The translations under genes were made by a program, and so were the position numbers. From Rhodobacter sp. (GTDB lineage: Bacteria > Pseudomonadota > Alphaproteobacteria > Rhodobacterales > Rhodobacteraceae), in contig DPZQ01000084.1 in assembly GCA_003536295.1 (NCBI GenBank), positions 1 to 14,662 on the forward strand: 14,662 nucleotides of DNA, in the 5' to 3' direction. The notes under the pieces are model-generated. The model did not search any database. It saw nothing but the letters and a program-made list of their open reading frames with translations, and was not told the DNA's origin. Below, piece by piece: positions 1-7,134 of the stretch (position 1 is the first letter of the stretch; every line of letters begins with the position of its first letter).

Positions 1-945
1 GGCAAACTGGCAGGCAAAATTGATGGCGGTGCCAATAAACTACCCGGCGGGCATATTTTGAACGCAACTGCGGCGATTTTGTCGGTGGTTTTGGGCGTAA
101 TCTACTTCAACGGCGGCGGTGTTGAGCCTTTGCTTTTGATGACGCTTTTGGCGTTTTTCATCGGCTACCATTTGATCATGGGGATCGGTGGGGCCGATAT
201 GCCTGTCGTGGTGTCGATGCTTAACAGCTACTCAGGCTGGGCGGCGGCGGCTATTGGTTTTACACTGGGCAACGATTTGTTGATCGTGACGGGGGCCTTG
301 GTAGGCTCATCCGGTGCGATTTTGTCTTATATTATGTGTAAGGCGATGAACCGCAGCTTTATATCGGTTATTTTGGGTGGCTTTGGTGGCACCACGGGCC
401 CTGCAATGGCGATCGAGGGCGAGCAGATAGCAATTGATGCTGAAGGGGTTGCTGCAGCGCTGAATGATGCAGACTCCGTGGTAATTATTCCTGGATATGG
501 CATGGCGGTGGCGCAAGCGCAGCAATCTGTGTCAGAATTGACCAAACGCCTGCGTGCCAAAGGCAAGACTGTGCGCTTTGCCATCCACCCTGTTGCGGGG
601 CGTTTGCCGGGCCATATGAATGTGCTTCTGGCCGAAGCTAAGGTGCCATATGATATCGTTTTGGAAATGGATGAGATTAATGAAGATTTTCCAAGCACCG
701 ATGTGGTGATTGTGATCGGGTCAAACGATATTGTGAACCCCGCTGCACAAGAAGATCCTAATAGCCCCATCGCAGGCATGCCTGTATTGGAATGTTGGAA
801 AGCCAAACAAGTCTTTGTGTCAAAGCGTGGCCAAGGCACTGGCTATTCTGGCATTGAGAACCCACTATTTTACAAAGAAAACACTAGAATGTTCTATGGT
901 GATGCAAAAAAATCTTTGGATGCTTTGCTGCCTATGATCGACTAA
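1..945 (+). CDS. pntB: NAD(P) transhydrogenase subunit beta, C-terminal part (5' end outside window)
   Basis: The reading frame is open from base 1 and ends at TAA 943-945, giving about 314 residues; the true start lies upstream of the window. PntB carries much of the proton channel and the NADP(H)-binding domain III of the inner-membrane transhydrogenase, which couples proton entry to NADPH formation from NADH. The visible part begins with several hydrophobic segments (roughly bases 58-390), then a short linker, then domain III. Recognisable domain III motifs are GYGMAVAQAQ, RFAIHPVAGRLPGHMNVLLAEA, the IGSNDIVNPAAQEDP nucleotide loop and the KRGQGTGYSGIENPLF lid region near the C terminus. 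Family membership follows from these near-invariant blocks. The partner gene pntA is expected just upstream but is not in view. No damage is seen. Confidence 0.97.
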   Translation, partial: GKLAGKIDGGANKLPGGHILNATAAILSVVLGVIYFNGGGVEPLLLMTLLAFFIGYHLIMGIGGADMPVVVSMLNSYSGWAAAAIGFTLGNDLLIVTGALVGSSGAILSYIMCKAMNRSFISVILGGFGGTTGPAMAIEGEQIAIDAEGVAAALNDADSVVIIPGYGMAVAQAQQSVSELTKRLRAKGKTVRFAIHPVAGRLPGHMNVLLAEAKVPYDIVLEMDEINEDFPSTDVVIVIGSNDIVNPAAQEDPNSPIAGMPVLECWKAKQVFVSKRGQGTGYSGIENPLFYKENTRMFYGDAKKSLDALLPMID

Positions 946-961
946 AAGCTTTTGAGATGGG

Positions 962-1015
962 ATCAAGGGCTCTGCGCTAGCGGGGCCCTTGATGCATTCT
1001 GGGCAAAGTTTTTTT
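962..1015 (+). terminator. Probable transcription terminator after pntB
   Basis: A perfect 9-bp inverted repeat, ATCAAGGGC at 962-970 and GCCCTTGAT at 985-993, encloses a 14-base loop 16 bases after the pntB stop. A run of seven T lies at 1009-1015. The T run begins 15 bases after the stem rather than directly against it, so this is not a textbook intrinsic terminator; it may act by hairpin stalling or as a 3' stabiliser. Confidence 0.45.
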
Positions 1016-1094
1016 AGGTATACCTTTGTATTCTGCATTCTGCGCTGGCCGCACGCCCTCGGGTGTCTTAGCATAGGGAAAATTAGGAAAATCC

Positions 1095-2378
1095 ATGTCA
1101 AAACAGGTCGATCACCCCCAACGTTATGCCACTGTCAATGAACTACACGCTCGGCCTTTTCCGTCGCTGACGGTGCCTTGTGAAGCTGTGTATCTGGCCT
1201 TTAAAGAGCCTGAGCAGGCCGCCAATCGCGATCGGGGGCGTGATATTGCGCATTTGTCTGACCTATTGGGCCGTTTGGGCTCGGAGGCGCCCGCAGGGAT
1301 AGTTAACCACTATTCGGGCAACGCTCAAGGGGTTGATTTGAAGTGGGAAAGCCACACCGAGTTTGTCACCTATAGCGCTTTTTCAGATGGGCTAAGCATG
1401 CCCGCTTTTAATGGGAAATCCGCACAGGTCTTTTCGCCGGATTGGATTGCAGGCGCCCCTGGAAAGCGGCTGGCGGCCCTTACGATCCGTGTTGAAGAGC
1501 TACCCGAAGATCTGGAAATCGTGGTTCCGTTACTGCGGGACTGGTTCGTACAAGAAAGTCTGGCTTGCGCGCAAATCATTGAAGGTGCAGCTATTGTCGC
1601 TGGGGATTTTCAAATTGATGCCAGTGGCCAGATGCGCTTTGCGGTTTTTGTGCGCAAAGGCACAGGTAAGCGGAGGGTGGGGCGCATTGTGCAACGCCTC
1701 TGTGAGATTGAGGTGTATCGCGCCATGTCGATGCTGGGCTTGTTACGCGCGCGTGGTTTAGGCCAGACGCTAAATGCCCTTGATAACCAACTTTCTGATC
1801 TTGTATCAGGTTTGAACGGTGCACATGCTTCCTCCGAGGTGGCGCTCAATTCGCTTTTGGCGATTGCAGCGGAATTGGAAAGTCTGAGCTTGCAATATTC
1901 CTACCGCTTTGCGGCCACTGCGGCCTATGAGGCAATTGTTAATCAAAGGATCGAGATCCTGCGCGAAACACGCATCTACGGACGCCAAACATTTGGTGAA
2001 TTCATGATGCGCCGCTATGACCCTGCGATGCGCACCGTAAAAGCGACAGATGAGCGTCTGAAATCCTTGGCTAACCGGGCACAACGTGCGGCCGAGCTGT
2101 TGCGCACGCGTGTTGATGTTGACCGCTCGGCGCAAAATCAAAAGCTGCTGGAAAGCATGAATGACCGTGCCGATTTACAACTGCGCTTGCAACGGACCGT
2201 CGAGGGGCTGTCTGTCGTAGCCATCAGCTATTACGGCGTCAACTTGGCCAGCTATGCTGCTTATCCGTTGACCGAGGTGCTCGGCATATCAAAATCTATT
2301 GCTACCTCGGTGCTAACGCCTCTGGTGGTTGGGCTGGTTTGGCTCATGGTGCGGCGTATTCAGCGTAAAATGCACTGA
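1095..2378 (+). CDS. DUF3422 family protein with two C-terminal membrane helices
   Basis: This 427-residue protein matches DUF3422, a family of unknown function found widely in proteobacteria. The N-terminal signature is present: a YATVNELHARPFP block at residues 11-23, with the ELHARP core at 16-21. The middle is mixed and then strongly helical and charged (about 220-370), suggesting helical hairpins or coiled coil. Two hydrophobic helices at about 373-392 and 401-420 are followed by a basic tail, so the protein is probably anchored in the inner membrane with a large soluble N-terminal part. The overall shape, a soluble domain, long helices and a terminal membrane pair, loosely resembles CorA-like or RMD1-type proteins, but that is only a shape comparison. 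ATG 1095 has AGGA at 1085-1088 in front. The gene stands alone between pntB and the convergent transporter operon, and its stop codon directly abuts the permease stop. No function is assigned. Confidence 0.85.
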   Translation: MSKQVDHPQRYATVNELHARPFPSLTVPCEAVYLAFKEPEQAANRDRGRDIAHLSDLLGRLGSEAPAGIVNHYSGNAQGVDLKWESHTEFVTYSAFSDGLSMPAFNGKSAQVFSPDWIAGAPGKRLAALTIRVEELPEDLEIVVPLLRDWFVQESLACAQIIEGAAIVAGDFQIDASGQMRFAVFVRKGTGKRRVGRIVQRLCEIEVYRAMSMLGLLRARGLGQTLNALDNQLSDLVSGLNGAHASSEVALNSLLAIAAELESLSLQYSYRFAATAAYEAIVNQRIEILRETRIYGRQTFGEFMMRRYDPAMRTVKATDERLKSLANRAQRAAELLRTRVDVDRSAQNQKLLESMNDRADLQLRLQRTVEGLSVVAISYYGVNLASYAAYPLTEVLGISKSIATSVLTPLVVGLVWLMVRRIQRKMH

Positions 2379-3308
2379 TCAGCGGCCACGTTGTTTTGGA
2401 TCCATAGCGTCGCGTAAACCGTCGCCTATATAATTGACTGACAAAACGGTTAATGAGATGGCAAGCCCAGGCCAAAGCACTCGAGACGGGTAAAGCTGCA
2501 AATAATCCATAGCATCAAACAAAAGCCGGCCCCATGTGGGGAAGTCAGGCGGAAAGCCCAAGCCCAAAAAAGACAGGGCGCTTTCGGTGATAATCGCTGT
2601 GGCAATGCCCAAAGTGGCCGTTACCATTATAGGCGACATGACATTTGGTAAAATATGCCGCAGGATAATTCTGACTGAAGGTGTGCCAATTGAGCGCGCG
2701 GCTAACACAAATTCGCGTTCCTTAAGCGCCAGGACCTCGCCGCGCACAATACGGGCGCATTGCATCCATGAAGTAACGCCAATAGCCGTCACGATCAGAA
2801 AAAAAATGCCCAATTCTGGTCCCAGTAATTTCGACAGGGTTTCGCGCAAAAGCATCACCATAACCAACAAAAGTGGCAAAAGGGGTAGCGCAAGGAAAAG
2901 ATCTGTCAATCGCATTAATGGCCCGTCTAGCCTGCGAAAATAGCCAGACAGAATTCCAATCGAAGTTCCTAAAAGTACTGATATAAACATGGCGGCCATG
3001 CCCACCGCCAATGACACTTTTCCACCGAACATGATGCGTGCCAACATATCGCGCCCTAGCTGGTCCGTGCCAAAAGGGTGGCCAATACTTGGCCCTTGGT
3101 TGCGGCTCTTAAGCATTTTTATTGCCTGAGGTTCAATGAAGGCCGGATCTAGACGCCATAAAAACGGCCCAATTAGCACCACTGTCAAAATTAAAATAAA
3201 GATCACAGCTCCTACTATCGCACCGCGGTGCGATTTAAACTGTTCCCATACATCCAGCCAAAGGCTGCGTGGTTTTGGTCGTGGGGCTAAGATGGAAAGG
3301 TCATTCAT
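2379..3308 (-). CDS. Peptide/opine-type ABC transporter permease, DppC/OppC-like
   Basis: This is one of two inner-membrane permeases of the importer, about 309 residues from the chosen start. The N-terminal OppC-type domain and first membrane helix (about residues 28-50) precede the family block HPFGTDQLGRDMLARI. Five further hydrophobic segments follow, with the cytoplasmic EAA coupling loop that contacts an ATPase visible as EFVLAARSIGTPSVRIILRH. The C terminus DAMDPKQRGR is typical of the family. A start 15 codons upstream (3353) is possible in frame, but ATG 3308 is preferred because AAGGA (3315-3319) sits six bases in front and the extra residues are not family-like. The start overlaps the end of the DppB-like gene by 8 bases (ATGAATGA), suggesting coupled translation. 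It is the last gene of the operon. The precise substrate cannot be read from the permease. Confidence 0.93.
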   Translation of the reverse strand: MNDLSILAPRPKPRSLWLDVWEQFKSHRGAIVGAVIFILILTVVLIGPFLWRLDPAFIEPQAIKMLKSRNQGPSIGHPFGTDQLGRDMLARIMFGGKVSLAVGMAAMFISVLLGTSIGILSGYFRRLDGPLMRLTDLFLALPLLPLLLVMVMLLRETLSKLLGPELGIFFLIVTAIGVTSWMQCARIVRGEVLALKEREFVLAARSIGTPSVRIILRHILPNVMSPIMVTATLGIATAIITESALSFLGLGFPPDFPTWGRLLFDAMDYLQLYPSRVLWPGLAISLTVLSVNYIGDGLRDAMDPKQRGR

Positions 3309-4308
3309 AGCGGATCCTTGGGTCAAGCACGCCGTAAAGCAAATCAGCCACAAGGTTGAAAAGCACTATTAAGATTGCAAAAATAAAGGTCAAAGTCATG
3401 ACCATCGGTGCATCATTTGATTGGATCGAGGTGATCAATTGTTGTCCTAGCCCATTCACTTTGAACACTTGCTCGGTGATGATAGCCCCGCCAAAGATTT
3501 GCGGAATGCCTAATGCAATTACCGTCACTACGGGAATAAGGGAATTGCGCAGCACATGTTTAAGAACTACCGTGCGCTCACTCATACCTTTTGCCCGCGC
3601 GGTCCGCACATAGTCTTGGCCCAAATTGTCGAGCATAGATGACCGCATATAGCGACTGATTTGCGCCGCATTATATAGGGCCAGAACCGAAACGGGCATG
3701 ATCATTTGGCGGATCTGCTGCCAAAGGCTGGACCAATCTGTTACCTTAAGCGTGGTATCATAGATCGAAGGCAGCCAGCCTAAAGTCACAGAAAAAATTA
3801 TAATCATCACCACACCAGTGAAAAAAGTAGGCACTGAAAAGCCAACCATGGCGATAAACGTGCCCAACTGGTCAAACCAGCTATAATGACGATAGGCCGA
3901 GTAAATTCCAATTGGAACCGCTATCATCACCCCTAACAAATAAGAGCTCCCTACCACGATCATGGTGTTTGGCAAGCGCTGTACTATAATATCCATCACG
4001 GGTTGGCGCGCCTGGAATGACATGACCCTTTGCATACCTTTGGAAAAATCGGTGGTGAATAGATGGTCAATCAGGACTAAAGGTTCTACCCAAACCATTT
4101 GTAAGAGCCACATTTGATAGCGAATATACCATGGGCGGTCCAGCCCAAGGGCGATGCGCATTTGCTCTTTCACTTCGGGGGGGATGGTCAGGGGCACATG
4201 GCCCAAAGGATCACCCGGTGCAAATTCTAAAAGAGCGTAAATCACGAAAGAAATGATCAAAAGCGTTGGGATGGCCAGCAATAGCCGTCTGATAGTAAAA
4301 GTTAGCAT
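3301..4308 (-). CDS. Peptide/opine-type ABC transporter permease, DppB/OppB-like
   Basis: This is the first permease of the importer, about 335 residues from MLTFTIRRLL. It has an N-terminal membrane helix (about residues 8-28), then the family block FAPGDPL, a periplasmic stretch, and five more hydrophobic segments. The EAA coupling loop is seen in DYVRTARAKGMSERTVVLKH, and the C terminus LLYGVLDPRIRYE is typical of DppB. The open frame extends to 4362, but that extension would be translated from inside the hairpin at 4336-4359 and yields a non-family N terminus. ATG 4308 has a good ribosome-binding site, GAGGTG (4312-4317). The periplasmic region between helices 1 and 2 is long (about residues 29-115), as in many dipeptide/opine permeases rather than the shorter nickel type. 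It pairs with the overlapping DppC-like gene. Confidence 0.94.
   Translation of the reverse strand: MLTFTIRRLLLAIPTLLIISFVIYALLEFAPGDPLGHVPLTIPPEVKEQMRIALGLDRPWYIRYQMWLLQMVWVEPLVLIDHLFTTDFSKGMQRVMSFQARQPVMDIIVQRLPNTMIVVGSSYLLGVMIAVPIGIYSAYRHYSWFDQLGTFIAMVGFSVPTFFTGVVMIIIFSVTLGWLPSIYDTTLKVTDWSSLWQQIRQMIMPVSVLALYNAAQISRYMRSSMLDNLGQDYVRTARAKGMSERTVVLKHVLRNSLIPVVTVIALGIPQIFGGAIITEQVFKVNGLGQQLITSIQSNDAPMVMTLTFIFAILIVLFNLVADLLYGVLDPRIRYE
3315..3319 (-). promoter_or_regulatory. Ribosome-binding site that fixes the DppC-like start
   Basis: On the minus strand AAGGA lies six bases before ATG 3308, inside the 3' end of the DppB-like gene. It supports the shorter start over the in-frame alternative at 3353. 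Confidence 0.7.
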
Positions 4309-4311
4309 GCA

Positions 4312-4317
4312 CACCTC
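4312..4317 (-). promoter_or_regulatory. Ribosome-binding site that fixes the DppB-like start
   Basis: On the minus strand GAGGTG lies three bases before ATG 4308. Because it sits downstream of the hairpin at 4336-4359, it makes the upstream start at 4362 unlikely. Confidence 0.7.
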
Positions 4318-4330
4318 GGAACATATCTCT

Positions 4331-4359
4331 AAAAAGCGCGGCCCTTGTTCGGGCCGCGC
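4331..4359 (-). terminator. Intra-operon intrinsic terminator / attenuating hairpin
   Basis: On the minus strand a perfect 9-bp GC-only stem (GCGCGGCCC paired with GGGCCGCGC, 4351-4359 with 4336-4344) with a six-base loop (4345-4350) is followed directly by five T (complement of 4331-4335). This is the form of a rho-independent terminator. It lies 13 bases after the binding-protein stop and 22 bases before the DppB-like start. Partial read-through here would let the binding protein be made in excess over the permeases, and the stem would also protect the upstream mRNA from 3' decay. Confidence 0.8.
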
Positions 4360-4372
4360 CAAAGGTCAAAGC

Positions 4373-6076
4373 CTATTTTAGACGGTACCAGTCTTGGGCA
4401 TTCCAAAGCTCGGTATCCCAAACGTTCAAGGCAACGCCACCCAGCTTGTTTGAATGTGCCGACAAACGACCACGGTCAACCAGAGGCACAATTGTGAAGC
4501 TGTCTTTGGTCAACATATTGTTCATTTTGCGCGCCAAAGTGCCACGATCTTTGATATCACGCGCCTGTGTCAACTCGGCCACCATTGCGTCATAGTTGGG
4601 ATCGCAGAAACGGTTGATATTTTCACCTTGCCACTGAGTTTCAGGCCTTGGAGCCTTGTCGCATGTATAGGCGGCTAGATAGGATTCTGGATCGGTGCCA
4701 TCAAAGTTGTTGGCGTACATTTCAACATCAGCATAGAATTTTTGGAACGTATCGGGCGAGTTTGCGTCGCCACCAAAATAAACGCCACCGTCAATGGCTT
4801 TAAGCTCAACCTCAACGCCCAGCTCATTCCACCAGCCTTTAATCAAAGCTTGGAAGTCTTGACGCACAGGGTTCACTGATGTTTGGTAAAGGATCGAAAA
4901 TTTATTACCGTCTTTATCCAAAATACCGTCGCCGTCGCTGTCGGCCCAACCTGCGTCAGTCAACAGCGCTTTTGCGCCGTCCATATCTTGTGGGATACAG
5001 CCCGTATTGTCTGAGGCGAATATCGCAGGTGCAGGCACCAAATTACAGGTTGGTCGGCCCGCATTGCCATAGCCGACTTCCACCAAAAGACCGCGGTCGA
5101 TGGCTTTAGACAAAGCTTCACGCACGCGGATATCTGACAAAATTGGGTGGGGGTGTTTCGCGGTCGAGCGCATGCCCTCGGGCAGGTCTGCCGATGGGTC
5201 GGTCATGTTCATTTCAAGACGTTCGACCAAAGTACCAAAGGCGCTTACAAATTGGCCTTTTCCGCCTTTTTCCATTTGCATTTGGACTTCTGGCGCGATT
5301 TGGGTGTTCCAAGCATAGTCAAACTCGCCTGTTTCCATAACAGCCCGTGCCGCCGCCGCCGCATCGCCGCCACCTTTGACCATCAAATTGGCAAAAGCAG
5401 GTTTGGCCGGGTCGCGGTAGTTGGGGTTAGCTTCCATTTCTACCACGTCATTGGTGATGAAATTGGTCACACGGAAGGGGCCGGTGCCGATGGGACCAAA
5501 GTTTTGCTCGGTGCAAGCCGAAGCAGCCGCGCCCATGCAATTGGCAAATTGTGCTTTTTGTAACAAAGGTGCCGTTGCGCCGACCAAAGCGGTATAGGGG
5601 TTTGGTTTTGGCGCATCAAAGGTGATTTTTACGGTTTGCGTATCAAGCGCTTCAACTGATTTCACGCCTTCATATTTAGCAGCCTGTGCGCAACCGCCTT
5701 CGGGGCTCATGCAATAGGCGGCGGTAAATACCGCGTCGTCTGCGGTTACGGCTGTGCCGTCAGACCAAACCATACCGGGTTTAATCTTCCATGTGATTGA
5801 TGTGAAATCAGCCGCAACACCGCCATTTTCAACAGTTGGAATATCGGTCACAAGGCGAGGCATCAGATTGCCTTCGGAATCAAAACCGGCCAGCGGTTCG
5901 ATGATCAAGCTCGAGACTTCGATATCTTTGGTCCCTGACGAAAGATAAGGGTTCAACGTCGATACGGCTTGGCTGTAAAGCACTTTGACAATGCCATCGC
6001 TTGCGCGCTCGGCAAAGGCGGTGGGGGCAAAGGCTCCCAGCGCAATAGCCCCAAGTAAAGCTGTTTTAAGTTTCAT
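4373..6076 (-). CDS. Periplasmic peptide-binding protein of the ABC importer (SBP family 5, DppA-like)
   Basis: This 567-residue extracytoplasmic solute-binding protein captures the substrate and delivers it to the permease pair. A signal peptide is clear: MKLK, a hydrophobic core, and a likely cleavage at AFA-ER near residue 22. Family-5 features include the early STLNPYLSSGTKD region, the WKIKPGMVWSDGTAVTADD block (about residues 95-114), the GPIGTGPF motif (about 194-201) and the VREALSKAIDR segment (about 318-328). The mature protein has eight cysteines in four close pairs (122/129, 180/188, 344/360, 472/491), which suggests disulfides, and a calcium-loop-like DSDGDGILDKDG at about 379-390. 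Start 6076 is chosen because GGAG stands six bases in front (6083-6086); the in-frame ATG at 6088 has no such site. A 59-base gap separates it from the preceding ATPase gene. Substrate class (peptide or N-acyl amino acid) is inferred only from context. Confidence 0.93.
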   Translation of the reverse strand: MKLKTALLGAIALGAFAPTAFAERASDGIVKVLYSQAVSTLNPYLSSGTKDIEVSSLIIEPLAGFDSEGNLMPRLVTDIPTVENGGVAADFTSITWKIKPGMVWSDGTAVTADDAVFTAAYCMSPEGGCAQAAKYEGVKSVEALDTQTVKITFDAPKPNPYTALVGATAPLLQKAQFANCMGAAASACTEQNFGPIGTGPFRVTNFITNDVVEMEANPNYRDPAKPAFANLMVKGGGDAAAAARAVMETGEFDYAWNTQIAPEVQMQMEKGGKGQFVSAFGTLVERLEMNMTDPSADLPEGMRSTAKHPHPILSDIRVREALSKAIDRGLLVEVGYGNAGRPTCNLVPAPAIFASDNTGCIPQDMDGAKALLTDAGWADSDGDGILDKDGNKFSILYQTSVNPVRQDFQALIKGWWNELGVEVELKAIDGGVYFGGDANSPDTFQKFYADVEMYANNFDGTDPESYLAAYTCDKAPRPETQWQGENINRFCDPNYDAMVAELTQARDIKDRGTLARKMNNMLTKDSFTIVPLVDRGRLSAHSNKLGGVALNVWDTELWNAQDWYRLK

Positions 6077-6082
6077 TTTCTT

Positions 6083-6086
6083 CTCC
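6083..6086 (-). promoter_or_regulatory. Ribosome-binding site that fixes the binding-protein start
   Basis: On the minus strand GGAG is six bases from ATG 6076 and partly overlaps the alternative ATG at 6088. This favours the shorter protein beginning MKLK. Confidence 0.65.
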
Positions 6087-6135
6087 ATGTTACAGTTTTT
6101 TTAAAAGGTTCGGCTCGGTTGGTCCCAAGCGCTTT

Positions 6136-7134
6136 TTAGTTGGAATTCACAAAGTGGCATGCCACCTGACGGCGGGGGGCCACGGTTTGTAGAATAGGTT
6201 TTCTGTCAAAACAAATGGGTTGAGCCTCTGGGCATCGGGTACAAAAATTGCAGCCCTTTGGCGGATTGGCAGCCGACGGTACATCGCCTTGCAAAATCAC
6301 TCTTTTGCCGCGGCTTCGATCGCGTGGATCTGGGTTTGGCACGGCTGATAAAAGCGCCTTTGCATAAGGGTGCAGCGGACCTTCATAAAGCGCATCGCGC
6401 GGGCTTATCTCGGCCACTTGGCCCAAATACATGACACAGACGCGGTCCGCTATATGGCGCACCATTGACAGATCATGACTGATAAACAGATATGTCAGTC
6501 CAAATTCTTTTTGCAAATCCTCTAGCAAATTGACGACTTGCGCTTGGATAGACACATCAAGAGCGGCAATGGGTTCGTCGCAAACAATGAATTTCGGGTT
6601 TAAAGCCAAGGCCCGCGCGATTCCTATCCGTTGGCGTTGGCCACCTGAAAACTCATGCGGATAGCGGTCTGCAAAACTTCGATTCAGCCCCACCGCATCC
6701 ATCAACGCATATATGCGGCCTAGTTTTTCGGATTTGGTTTGGCTGGTATGTTCGTCAAGCGGCTCACCTATGATCGAGGCCACGGTCATGCGTGGATTCA
6801 AGCTGGCTTGCGGATCTTGAAAAACCATCTGCATTTTGGGCCGCATTTGGCGCAGCTTTTCTGGTGCAAGTGAGGCAATATCAACCCCGTCAATTTCCAC
6901 GCGCCCGGCCGTCACCTCATATAGGCGCAAAAGTGCACGCCCGACCGTTGACTTTCCGCAACCTGATTCGCCCACAAGTGCCAGCGTTTCTCCCTCATAA
7001 ATATCAAAACTTACATTATCAACGGCCTTCACATTGCCTGTATGGCGGCGAAAAATGCCCGCATGAATTGGGAAATAAAGCTTAAGATTGCGAACCGAAA
7101 CCAAGGGTCTGGGGGGGCTTGGGCTATCAAACAT
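6136..7134 (-). CDS. Oligopeptide/dipeptide ABC transporter ATPase, DppF/OppF-like
   Basis: This cytoplasmic ATPase subunit is about 332 residues from MFDSPSPPRP. All nucleotide-binding motifs are intact: Walker A GESGCGKST (55-63), Q-loop Q106 in VFQDPQ, signature SGGQRQ (163-168), Walker B FIVCDEP (182-188) with catalytic E187, D-loop ALDVS, and switch H220. The C-terminal oligopeptide-transporter extension carries a cysteine cluster (295, 298, 301, 308 and a later 326), which in relatives can hold an iron-sulfur centre. The OppF character shows in the N-terminal LYFPIHAGIFRR segment. Starts at 7143 and 7176 are also in frame; 7134 is chosen because it gives an 8-base overlap (ATGTTTGA) with the upstream ATPase, the same layout as the permease pair. 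No strong ribosome-binding site is seen before any candidate, so coupled translation is likely. Confidence 0.94.
   Translation of the reverse strand: MFDSPSPPRPLVSVRNLKLYFPIHAGIFRRHTGNVKAVDNVSFDIYEGETLALVGESGCGKSTVGRALLRLYEVTAGRVEIDGVDIASLAPEKLRQMRPKMQMVFQDPQASLNPRMTVASIIGEPLDEHTSQTKSEKLGRIYALMDAVGLNRSFADRYPHEFSGGQRQRIGIARALALNPKFIVCDEPIAALDVSIQAQVVNLLEDLQKEFGLTYLFISHDLSMVRHIADRVCVMYLGQVAEISPRDALYEGPLHPYAKALLSAVPNPDPRDRSRGKRVILQGDVPSAANPPKGCNFCTRCPEAQPICFDRKPILQTVAPRRQVACHFVNSN

Noticed and set aside
327..839. 170-residue open frame on the minus strand inside pntB
   Set aside because: It lies entirely opposite a well-recognised PntB domain, shows no family resemblance and has no ribosome-binding site.
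4309..4362. N-terminal extension of the DppB-like permease
   Set aside because: The codons fall in the terminator hairpin, the residues are not family-like, and a good ribosome-binding site precedes ATG 4308.
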